Assembly (NCBI GenBank): GCA_901538445.1 | Contig: LR594585.1 | Span: 1,515,369 to 1,579,368, forward strand | Source: Gemmataceae bacterium | Lineage (GTDB): Bacteria; Planctomycetota; Planctomycetia; Gemmatales; Gemmataceae | Direction: 5' to 3' | DNA: 64,000 bases | Program-made: the position numbers and the translations under genes | Part shown: positions 16,954 to 24,386 of the stretch, piece after piece | Position numbering within the stretch: the first letter of the stretch is position 1 | How the letters are laid out: the number at the start of each line of letters is the position of its first letter | Notes under the pieces: generated by a model | The model's database searches: none | Seen by the model: only the letters and a program-made list of their open reading frames with translations | Told to the model about the DNA's origin: nothing

Positions 16954-18372
16954 ATGCACGCCCGACAACTGCTCGACCTCGCCCACCGGGCGACCGACGC
17001 CGACCCCGCGGCGGCCGACGCGACGCTACTGGGCCGGTTCGCCGACCACCGCGACCCGGCGGCGTTCGAGGCGCTCGTGCGGCGGCACGGCCCGATGGTC
17101 TGGGCCGTGTGCCGTCAAACGCTCCACAACCCGGCCGACGCCGAGGACGCGTTCCAGGCGACGTTCCTCGCCCTCGTCCGCTCGGCGCGTCGGGTGCGGG
17201 GCGCGGCGCTGCCCGCGTGGCTCCACCGGGTCGCGGTCCGGGCGGCGGTGCGGGTGCGCCGCGGGGCCGCCCGCCGGCAGTCGCGGGAGCGGGCCGCCGC
17301 GGCGACCGAGGCCGACCGGCCCGTCCCGGACGCGGCGTGGTCGGCGGCGCTGGCGGCCGTTCACGAGGAGGTCGCCCGGTTGCCCGAGGGCGAGCGGGTC
17401 GCGTTCGTGCTGTGCGACCTCGAAGGGGTCCGCCAGCCGGACGCGGCCGCGCGGCTCGGGTGGAAGCCCGGGACGCTCACGGGCCGGTTGGCCCGCGCCC
17501 GCCGGACGCTCCTCGACCGCTTGACCCGGCGCGGCGTGTCCCCGGCCGCGCTCGGGGTCGCGGCCGCGGTCGCCGACGGCGTTCCCGTCGGCGCCGCGCA
17601 GCGCGTGCGGGACTGGGCCGGCGGCGCCCCCGCCCCGGCCGGAATTCTCAAACTCGTATCGGAGGTCGTTCCTGTGACAAACCGGATCAAGCTCTGGGTG
17701 GCCGCCGGTACGGCGGCGTGTGGCGTCGTCCTCGCGGGGGTCGGCACCGTGCGGCCGCCGACCGCCGAGGCCCAGCCCCCCGAGCCGCGGGTGCCGATCG
17801 CCTCGGGATCGGCGGCCGGCGTCCCGCTCACCCCGCCCCGGCCCGCCGACCCGTTCGCCGCCCCGGCCGGGCGGGCGACCTGGGAGTACGCCCACGTCGA
17901 CCTGCCCCCTTCCCCGGCCGAGTTCGAGGACCTGCTCGCGATGCGGGCGCGGGACCGGTGGGAGTACGCCGGCGTTGTGGACGCGGCACTCTTCACCCGG
18001 AACCGACCGGACAAGGCGCGGATCGTCTTCAAGCGGCCCCACGCCCAGGCCGCCGCGACCACACCCCGAGTGGCCGTACCCGCAGTGCCGGCCCCGCCCA
18101 CGCCGCCGACACTCCCGGCCGCGGACGACACGACGGTGCGGCTCGCGGAGATCGCGCTCCAGCGGGCCGAGGTGCAACTGGCCGCAGCCAAGACCGCCTT
18201 CGATCTGGCGACCCGGGCGGGAAGGGAGGCCCTCGTGTCCAAGAAGGAGCAAGACGAACTCCGGCTCAAGGTGGAGACCGCCGGACTCGATGTCGCAGAG
18301 GCCAAGGTGCGGCTCGATGCGGCCCGGGGGGCCGCGGCCCCGCAGACGGTACCGCCGCCCGCCGGCCCCTGA
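16954..18372 (+). CDS. ECF sigma factor with C-terminal membrane and coiled-coil extension
   Basis: 472 residues. The first 190 form a sigma-70 family ECF factor. Region 2 starts at about FEALVRRHGPMVWAV and contains the DAEDAFQATFL block. Region 4, at about 130-185, has LPEGERVAFVLCDLEG and a helix-turn-helix. Beyond this a membrane segment (about 240-265, IKLWVAAGTAACGVVLAGV) leads to a Pro-rich region and a final helical Ala/Lys/Glu-rich segment, absent from ordinary ECF factors. Such fusions are common in planctomycetes and may tether the factor to the membrane or replace a separate anti-sigma factor; that role is inferred. The start ATG at 16954 follows CGGAGGG. Confidence 0.87.
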   Translation: MHARQLLDLAHRATDADPAAADATLLGRFADHRDPAAFEALVRRHGPMVWAVCRQTLHNPADAEDAFQATFLALVRSARRVRGAALPAWLHRVAVRAAVRVRRGAARRQSRERAAAATEADRPVPDAAWSAALAAVHEEVARLPEGERVAFVLCDLEGVRQPDAAARLGWKPGTLTGRLARARRTLLDRLTRRGVSPAALGVAAAVADGVPVGAAQRVRDWAGGAPAPAGILKLVSEVVPVTNRIKLWVAAGTAACGVVLAGVGTVRPPTAEAQPPEPRVPIASGSAAGVPLTPPRPADPFAAPAGRATWEYAHVDLPPSPAEFEDLLAMRARDRWEYAGVVDAALFTRNRPDKARIVFKRPHAQAAATTPRVAVPAVPAPPTPPTLPAADDTTVRLAEIALQRAEVQLAAAKTAFDLATRAGREALVSKKEQDELRLKVETAGLDVAEAKVRLDAARGAAAPQTVPPPAGP

Positions 18373-18383
18373 CGCGGGCGCGG

Positions 18384-19136
18384 TCACACCTGGGCCATGC
18401 CGCCGTCCACGGAAAGGTCGATGCCCGTCACGAAGCTGCTGTCGTCCGACGCCAGGAACAGGGCGACGGTGGCGATCTCCTCGGGCCGCCCCATGCGGCC
18501 CAGCGGCACCTGGGACGCGAACCCGGCCTTGAGTTGCTCCACCTGCGCCCTGTCCGGGGCGACGGTGTCGAAGATGGGCGTGTCGATCGGGCCGGGGCTG
18601 AGGGTGTTCACCCGGATCCGCCGGTCCTTGAGGTCGTTCGTCCAGCTCCGGGCGAACGACCGCACGGCGGCCTTGGTCGCGCTGTACACGCTGAACGCCG
18701 GCGACCCGGTGTACCCGGCGATCGACCCGTTGAGGATGACCGACCCGCCGTCCGGCATCAGCGGCAGCGCCTTCTGGACCGTGAACAGGAGCCCCTTCAC
18801 GTTGATGTCGAACAGCTTGTCGAAGTGGGCCTCGGTCACGTCGGTGAGCGGCACGAACTCCCCTGCCCCGGCGTTCGCGAACACCACGTCCACGCGGCCG
18901 TGCTTCTCCTTCACAACCCGGTACAGGCGGTCCAGGTCGGCGAGGTCCGCCACGTCGCCGCGGACCGCGGTGACGCTCCCGCCGATCTCCGCCACCGCGG
19001 CGTCCAGCTCGGCCTGCCGGCGGCCGGTGATGTAGACGTGCGCCCCTTCCTTCACGAACAACTTTGCCGTCGCCAGCCCCATCCCGCTGTTCCCACCGGT
19101 GATGACCGCGACCTTGCCATCGAGTTTCTTCGACAC
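18384..19136 (-). CDS. SDR family oxidoreductase
   Basis: 250 residues of the classical short-chain dehydrogenase/reductase family. The NAD(P) motif TGGNSGMG is at about 12-19 and the active site is YSATK near residue 147. A substrate-loop segment PGPIDTPIF and the C-terminal TGIDLSVDGGMAQV are typical of classical SDRs. The usual NNAG is FANAGAG here. The substrate cannot be told from sequence. It is convergent with the sigma-fusion gene (11 bases apart) and lies about 440 bases downstream of the SnoaL-like gene, so it may be transcribed separately from the similar SDR at 20459-21214. Confidence 0.92.
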   Translation of the reverse strand: MSKKLDGKVAVITGGNSGMGLATAKLFVKEGAHVYITGRRQAELDAAVAEIGGSVTAVRGDVADLADLDRLYRVVKEKHGRVDVVFANAGAGEFVPLTDVTEAHFDKLFDINVKGLLFTVQKALPLMPDGGSVILNGSIAGYTGSPAFSVYSATKAAVRSFARSWTNDLKDRRIRVNTLSPGPIDTPIFDTVAPDRAQVEQLKAGFASQVPLGRMGRPEEIATVALFLASDDSSFVTGIDLSVDGGMAQV

Positions 19137-19575
19137 GTCCGCCTCCGGGTTCGATCAGTTGCGAACTGCAACTGCCCAGTTCTACCGGCGACGCGGTTGC
19201 GTCTTGCAACCACACGGCGGATTTCTGACATCGGGGCCGCTCACTTCCCAGTGGAGCACCGCCCTCGCCGGGGCACGCCGTGAATGAACTGCACCAAAAC
19301 AAAGGGGTTCATGAGGCTCCGGCTTCATTAACGGCCGGGCCGCCCCTGCGTCGTCGTCGAAGCACGCCTTCCAAGGGCGCGTCGCGTTACCCCGTCACCG
19401 TCGGTCGTAGTCCGTCGGGGCCGACGCAGGTGGTGCCGCCCCTACCAGACCGTTCGCCCCTTGTGTGGAGGGGCCGCAATCCGTGCCGGCCCGTGTGGGG
19501 CGAACGATTCAACAGGGCAACTCCATCCTTGAACCAGCGGAAGTAGTGGGTGATGGGTCTGCTACCAGAGCAGAC
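19137..19575. other. Intergenic region, no gene seen
   Basis: 439 bases. Frames here are short and have biased Arg/Pro composition with no recognisable motif. The right side (near 19137-19200) should hold the promoter of the SDR gene. No hairpin of note was found beyond short GC matches. Confidence 0.5.
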
Positions 19576-19926
19576 TCAATTGCCCGCTAATCGGCACGTC
19601 AGCCCACCGATCTTCCCGCGGTCGCCCACGACGCGGAACGTCATGAGGAGCGGGTCGGGTAGCCCCGTGCGGTCGAACGTGCCGTCCACCTTCGCCGTGA
19701 CCGTGGCGTCGCCGTCGGTGCCGCTCACGTCGCGCACCTCGAGGGTGGCGTTCGCCGCGAAGATGTCGTGGGCGGCCCACGCCCGGACCGCCTCGCGGCC
19801 GCGGATCTCCCGCCCGGCGTCGTCGATCACCGCGTCCTCGGCGAACAGGGCGATGAACCCGGCATGGTCGCGGTCGTTCACCGCCCGGACGAATCCGGCG
19901 GCCTGTTCAGGTACGTGCGTCGTCAT
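19576..19926 (-). CDS. SnoaL-like/NTF2-fold protein
   Basis: 116 residues with the NTF2-like pattern: an initial helix AAGFVRAVNDRDHAGFIALFAEDA, then AVIDDAGREIRGREAVRAWA, then strands ending in FRVVGDRGKIGGLTC. This is the cone-shaped alpha+beta barrel of SnoaL and ketosteroid isomerase relatives, used as small-molecule enzymes or accessory domains. Catalytic residues cannot be assigned. It lies 31 bases after the TIGR03067 gene on the same strand and probably shares its transcript. Confidence 0.8.
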   Translation of the reverse strand: MTTHVPEQAAGFVRAVNDRDHAGFIALFAEDAVIDDAGREIRGREAVRAWAAHDIFAANATLEVRDVSGTDGDATVTAKVDGTFDRTGLPDPLLMTFRVVGDRGKIGGLTCRLAGN

Positions 19927-19957
19927 GTGCTTCTCCTGCTATGGGTTTTGGATGCCG

Positions 19958-20428
19958 TCACCTCGCCCGCTTCATCTCGAGCACCACGTCCGCGGCTTTG
20001 GGGTCGAAGGTTTTCGGGCGGACCTTCCCGACCCACTCCTTGCCCTTCCACTGCCCGACCACGCACGCCACCTTGAGGGCGTCGCCGTCGAGCTCGTAGA
20101 TGCCGAGGACGTCCTTGTTCTCCTTCTTGGAATCGTGCGACCGGTGGTCCCACACCTTCGGGGTCGCCGTCGGGTCGATCTCGAACGTCCCCGCCCACAG
20201 CTCCTTCCCGTCCTTGTCCACCGCCGCGTAGGTGCCGTCCGTCTTGAACACCAGACGCCTCGCGTCCTTCGTCGCGCCGTCCGGCGACACCTTCACGATC
20301 TCCCAGATGCCGGAGAACGACTCCAGGGCCTTTGCCGCGGCCTGTTGCTTGTCGCCCTTCGGCCCGTCGGCCGCGGCCGTGAAGCCCAGACTAGACAACA
20401 GCACCATTGACAGAATGAACCGCTTCAT
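19958..20428 (-). CDS. TIGR03067 family secreted protein
   Basis: 156 residues with a signal peptide (cleavage likely after SLGFTAAA). The mature part has the planctomycete TIGR03067 pattern: LESFSGIWEIVKV, a following RRLVFKTDGTYA segment, and a later GIYELDGDALKVACV block, a lipocalin-like beta-barrel. Members occur in many copies in Gemmata relatives, often near ECF sigma genes; the function is unknown. Here it lies between an SDR gene (30 bases upstream) and a SnoaL-like gene in an apparent operon. Confidence 0.86.
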   Translation of the reverse strand: MKRFILSMVLLSSLGFTAAADGPKGDKQQAAAKALESFSGIWEIVKVSPDGATKDARRLVFKTDGTYAAVDKDGKELWAGTFEIDPTATPKVWDHRSHDSKKENKDVLGIYELDGDALKVACVVGQWKGKEWVGKVRPKTFDPKAADVVLEMKRAR

Positions 20429-20458
20429 CTCATGCTCCTTGTGTGAGGTTGAGCCGCT

Positions 20459-21214
20459 CTACCGCAGTCCGCCGGATGCGAGGATGATCTCGCCGGTGAG
20501 CCAGGCGGCGTCGTCCGACGCGAGGAACGCCACGACCCTGGCGATGTCGGCCGGCGTGCCGACGCGGCCGAGCGGCGTCATGGCGACCAACTGCTTCTCG
20601 AACGCGCTGTCCACGCCGTACAACCCGGCCGCCCGGGTGCCCTCGCTCAGCGTGGCGCCAGGGTTCACGGAGTTCACCCGGATGCGGCGGGCCGCCAGCT
20701 CCTTGGCCAGCACCCCGGTGAGGGCGTCCAGGGCCGCCTTGCTGGCCGTGTACACCGCGTACCCGGGCGCGCACATCCGCGACGCCGCGGACCCGACGTT
20801 GACCACGCTCCCGCCCGCCGGGCCGAAGTGCTTCAGCGATTCCCGAGTGACCAGCAGCGGCCCGAGCACGTTCGTGTCGATCTGCCGGTGGAACTCGTCC
20901 TCGGTGACCGCCTCCAGCGGCGTCGCCGAGTACACCCCGGCGTTGTTGACGAGGACGTCGAGTGCCCCCAGCTTGCGGGCGGTCTCGGCGAGGAGCCGGG
21001 CCACGTCGCCCGCCTTCGACACGTTGCCGGGAAGAGCGACTGCCCGGCCCCCGTCCGCTGTGATCGCGCTGACCACCGCCTCCGCCCCGGCCCGGTCGGA
21101 CGCGTAGTTAACCGCGACCGCTGCGCCACATGCGGCGAGCTCCCGGGCGATCCCGGCCCCGATCCCCTTCGACGCCCCGGTGACCAGGGCGACTTTGTCT
21201 TGCAGTTTCGGCAT
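20459..21214 (-). CDS. SDR family oxidoreductase
   Basis: 251 residues of the classical SDR family: cofactor motif TGASKGIG (about 12-19), NNAG, catalytic YTASK, and a C-terminal [10 protein letters not shown] segment. It is similar in style to the SDR at 18384-19136 but clearly a separate gene. The relatives are 3-oxoacyl-ACP-reductase-like or glucose-dehydrogenase-like enzymes; substrate not assigned. It follows the sigma factor gene by 65 bases and precedes the TIGR03067 gene by 30, which suggests a sigma-led operon. Confidence 0.92.
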   Translation of the reverse strand: MPKLQDKVALVTGASKGIGAGIARELAACGAAVAVNYASDRAGAEAVVSAITADGGRAVALPGNVSKAGDVARLLAETARKLGALDVLVNNAGVYSATPLEAVTEDEFHRQIDTNVLGPLLVTRESLKHFGPAGGSVVNVGSAASRMCAPGYAVYTASKAALDALTGVLAKELAARRIRVNSVNPGATLSEGTRAAGLYGVDSAFEKQLVAMTPLGRVGTPADIARVVAFLASDDAAWLTGEIILASGGLR

Positions 21215-21279
21215 GGCTCGACCTCCTTACCCCCGTAGACACGGATGGAGGCCGACCGTGACAGGAGTGGCGAGATTGT

Positions 21280-22161
21280 TCAGGAGAGGCGCAGAGATGT
21301 GCGGACGGTGGGCTGGTCCAGGAGACGGCGCAGCCAGGCGACCTGGTCAGGTGGTGGGTGGAACGGGTGGTCGCGGAAGACGCCCGCGTACTGGCGGTCG
21401 AGAGCGTTCTCGATCTCACGGACCGTATCGCCGGCAGCGTCCCGGACCTGCAGGGCGTGGCGCGAGGCGAACAGCAGGCGGTCGGGATCGACGTGGCCGG
21501 CGGCGATGAAGCCCTTGGTCTTCTTCGGGCACCGGCACGGGTTGTCCGCGTTCACCAGGCCGCACCGGTCGTGCATGAACTGGTACAGGTCGCGGCGGGC
21601 GCGGGCGAGGCACTGCCGGAAGTTGTCGGCCGACATGTCGAGGACTTCGCCACCGACGGTGTCGCCGACACCCAGGATCTCGCCCAGCGTGAACACCAGT
21701 CGCTGTCGGCGGTCCAGGCACAGCAGCATTCCGGTGGTGCAGGTGAGTTTGGCCTCCTCGACCAGGAGCGGCACGTCCACCGGGACGGTGTTCGGATCGG
21801 GCAGGTCCGCGTCCGCAACGCTTTCCAGCGCAGCGGCGTACTCCGCGAACGTGTGCGGGTGGAGTTCGGCCCCGCGGCGCTTCATGTTCAGGACGTGGTT
21901 GGCGGCGATGCGGTACAGCCAGGTGCGGAACGCGCTGTCCCCACGGAAGGTGCCCAGGTGGGTGACGGCCTTGATGAGCACCTCCTGCGTCACCTCCTCG
22001 GCGTCCTGCGGGTGGAACACCATGCGGACGGCGACGTTGTACACCCACGCCTGGTGCCGGAGGACCAACTTTTCCAGGGCTTCTGGGCTGCCGCCCCGCG
22101 CCGACCCGACCAGCGCGAGGTCGTCGGACTCGTCGATGACTTCCGTGAACGGGTTGAACAC
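21280..22161 (-). CDS. ECF sigma factor with C-terminal Cys-rich extension
   Basis: 293 residues, GTG start with an upstream GGGAG. Region 2 (about 25-95) has HPQDAEEVTQEVLIK and FRTWLYRIAANHVLN. Region 4 (about 140-195) is CLDRRQRLVFTLGEILGVGD plus a recognition helix with LARARRDLYQF. Past residue 195 it carries CGLVNADNPCRCPKKT and a further helical domain. That Cys pattern occurs in a subset of ECF factors and could bind metal or sense redox state; the latter is inference. It heads the minus-strand run of SDR, TIGR03067 and SnoaL-like genes, which it may regulate. Confidence 0.88.
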   Translation of the reverse strand: MFNPFTEVIDESDDLALVGSARGGSPEALEKLVLRHQAWVYNVAVRMVFHPQDAEEVTQEVLIKAVTHLGTFRGDSAFRTWLYRIAANHVLNMKRRGAELHPHTFAEYAAALESVADADLPDPNTVPVDVPLLVEEAKLTCTTGMLLCLDRRQRLVFTLGEILGVGDTVGGEVLDMSADNFRQCLARARRDLYQFMHDRCGLVNADNPCRCPKKTKGFIAAGHVDPDRLLFASRHALQVRDAAGDTVREIENALDRQYAGVFRDHPFHPPPDQVAWLRRLLDQPTVRTSLRLS

Positions 22162-22368
22162 GACTGTACTCCCGGGTCAACGTCTACCGACGCAGTGTCG
22201 GCCGGATTGGGGCTGCGTCTTTGACACGCGACACGAGCCGCTGTGACAACCCGGGCTCACAGAGCAAGACGCGAGCTGTTGACCTGCGGCGGCAAACGGT
22301 TGAAGAATCGGGAGATGAGCGGCGCGCACACACCGCAAGTCCCCTTCTTTTGCCGATTCGGAGAATAA

Positions 22369-23739
22369 CTACTTCCCGATGCAGAACCGCGAGAACACGC
22401 GGTCGAGCAGGTCGTTCGTGTACACCGCCCCGGTGAGTTCGCCGAGTTGGTCGAGGGCCGCTCGGAGGGCCGCGGCCGCGAGTTCCGGCGGGTCGCCGGT
22501 GGCAACGTGGTCCCGGGTCGCGAGTAGGTGGTCGCGGCACGCCGCGACGTGGTGCCGGCACCGGCTCTGGCTCGGGGCCAGCGCCGGCCGCGCGAGTGCC
22601 GCGACCGCTTCGCTGAGCGCGGCGTGAACTGCTTCAGTGCCGCCGAGAACCGAACACGGGACGGGCGAGTGACCGGAGTGAGCCGGCTGGTCTCGCGGTA
22701 GGCCCGGCAGGTCGCACTTGGTCCGCACGCGGAGCACGTCGGCCCCGGTCGCCGCCAGGCGCTCCGAGTCGGTTGCGTCGAACCGTCCGTGCTCGTCGCA
22801 CCACAGGATCACGTCGGCCGCGGCCGCGGCGTCGCGGCCGAGCCGCTGGGCCTGCTCTTCAATGGTGTCGGCGGCGTCCTGCCACCCGGCGGTGTCGATC
22901 AACTCGACCCGCACGCCGCCGAGGTCGGTCTCGCGCGTCAGGTAGTCGCGGGTCGTGCCGGGGACCGGGCTCACGAGCGCGTCGCCGCCGGCCAGCGCGT
23001 TGAAGAGGCTGCTCTTCCCGGCGTTCGGCAGCCCGACCAGCGCCACGCGGACCGGGCGGCCCGATACCGTGCGGTCGTCGAGTTGAGCGAGCAGCGCCGC
23101 GAGGTGGTCGGCGGCCGCGTTCACCCGCCGGAGCGTCTCCGCGGTGCCGACGAACTCGATGTCCTCGTCGGCGAAGTCGAGCGCCGCTTCGAGGTCCGCG
23201 AGGAGGTTCAGCAGGTCGTCGCGGAGCACCGCGAGCGGTTCCGACACGCCGCCCGCGAGCTGTGCGAGCGCCGTGCGGAGTTCGGCGTCGGTGCCGGCCT
23301 CGATGACGGCGTGAACGGCCTCGGCCCGCGGCAGGTCCTTCTTCCCGCTCAGGAACGCGCGCAGGGTGAACTCGCCGGGCTGTGCCGGTCGCGCGCCGGC
23401 CGCGAGCAGATCGGCCACGAGGCGCTCGACGAGCGGCGGCGAGCCGATGGTGTGAAGCTCGGCGAGGTCCTGCCCGGTGTACGACCGCGGGCCGGGGAAG
23501 AAGTAGAGCGTCGCCGGCAGCGGCGAATGCACGCCGGTGAGGCGCAGCGCGCCGGGAACGAGCCGACGCACGCCACCCCGTCGCGACGGGGTGGCGTGCG
23601 TGAACAACTGGTTCACCACGCGCAGGGTCTCGGGTCCGCTGACGCGCACGACGGCCCGCGCCCCGGCCCCCGGGGCGGACGACACCGCGACGATCGTGTC
23701 GCCGGGGTGCGGGCCGGTGGCAGTCGCAGCGAGCGTCAT
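22369..23739 (-). CDS. mnmE: tRNA modification GTPase MnmE
   Basis: 456 residues. With MnmG, MnmE modifies the wobble uridine of certain tRNAs. The N-terminal folate-binding domain has FFPGPRSYTGQD. The central helices carry an inserted G domain with GLPNAGKS (236-243), DTAGW and TKCD. The C-terminus is the diagnostic FCIGK. Residues 47-58 (THATPSRRGGVR) are encoded by a perfect 34-base palindrome at 23567-23600 and look like an in-frame insertion. The start ATG at 23739 overlaps the stop of the DUF2007-like gene by four bases (ATGA), so translation is probably coupled. mnmG is not in this window. Confidence 0.94.
   Translation of the reverse strand: MTLAATATGPHPGDTIVAVSSAPGAGARAVVRVSGPETLRVVNQLFTHATPSRRGGVRRLVPGALRLTGVHSPLPATLYFFPGPRSYTGQDLAELHTIGSPPLVERLVADLLAAGARPAQPGEFTLRAFLSGKKDLPRAEAVHAVIEAGTDAELRTALAQLAGGVSEPLAVLRDDLLNLLADLEAALDFADEDIEFVGTAETLRRVNAAADHLAALLAQLDDRTVSGRPVRVALVGLPNAGKSSLFNALAGGDALVSPVPGTTRDYLTRETDLGGVRVELIDTAGWQDAADTIEEQAQRLGRDAAAAADVILWCDEHGRFDATDSERLAATGADVLRVRTKCDLPGLPRDQPAHSGHSPVPCSVLGGTEAVHAALSEAVAALARPALAPSQSRCRHHVAACRDHLLATRDHVATGDPPELAAAALRAALDQLGELTGAVYTNDLLDRVFSRFCIGK
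23567..23600. repeat. Perfect 34-bp palindrome inside mnmE
   Basis: Bases 23567-23583 and 23584-23600 are exact reverse complements with no spacer. Because it is symmetrical and in register, it encodes the same 10-residue core (HATPSRRGGV) on either strand. It falls in a variable linker of the N-terminal MnmE domain. Confidence 0.85.
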
Positions 23740-24308
23740 GCCGTGAAGAAAAGCTTGAGCAAGATGAGACCAAGCGCGAACGTAGGGATGACGATGAGCC
23801 CGCCGACGAGAAGATTGTACCGGCCACGCGGGGACAGCACGCCCTCGCCGAACGCGGCGTTCAAGAACAGGTAGAACGCGTAGAACGCGAAGGGCGGGAA
23901 CATCAACCCGAGCCACGAAGTGAACACGAGCCGCCGGGCGTACTCGTCGCGCTCCGACACCGGTGCGTACTGGTCCTCTGGCGCGGCCGCCGGTTCGGGC
24001 TCGGGCGGTCCCTCGGCGTCGTCGGGCTCCGCCGCCTCGGCCTGGGCCGCGAGTTCCTCGGGCGACACCTCGGTCCCGGTCTCCGGGTCGCCGAGCGTCT
24101 CGTTCAGCACCGCGACGGCCCGCTCCGCGTCCTCGTCCCAGACCTGCACCTTGATCCCGCCGATGGCGTTCGAGAGCAGCCAGTCCATCGCGACGAGGCT
24201 CTCGTCGGTCACGGTCGCCTGTACCCCGGCCGCGTCGAGGGCGTTCTTCGCGAGCCGCGCCTGCGCGGCCTGGTCGAACGTCGCGATCGTGACGAGTTTT
24301 TTGCCCAC
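23736..24308 (-). CDS. DUF2007-like protein with two C-terminal membrane helices
   Basis: 190 residues from a GTG start; the longer frame upstream is shadow of the carboxypeptidase gene. The N-terminal 70 residues, beginning KKLVTIATFDQAAQARLAKNAL, match the DUF2007 pattern (a small alpha/beta domain suspected of signal transduction), including the WDEDAERAVAVLNE end. An acidic Pro/Ala-rich linker follows (about 75-115) and then two hydrophobic helices (about 127-147 and 165-187), so the DUF2007 domain faces the cytoplasm. It is translationally coupled to mnmE by a four-base overlap. The molecular role is unknown. Confidence 0.8.
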   Translation of the reverse strand: MGKKLVTIATFDQAAQARLAKNALDAAGVQATVTDESLVAMDWLLSNAIGGIKVQVWDEDAERAVAVLNETLGDPETGTEVSPEELAAQAEAAEPDDAEGPPEPEPAAAPEDQYAPVSERDEYARRLVFTSWLGLMFPPFAFYAFYLFLNAAFGEGVLSPRGRYNLLVGGLIVIPTFALGLILLKLFFTA

Positions 24309-24386
24309 GGTGCCCCCTGCGCCCGGCGTCGGATCTCCGTACACCGACAATATACGAGAGACCGTGCTTCGCAAGGGAGCCGCCGA

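Noticed and set aside
19280-19546. 88-codon frame in the 19.1-19.6 kb gap
   Set aside because: No motif, biased Arg/Pro/Ser composition and no ribosome binding site; counted as non-coding.
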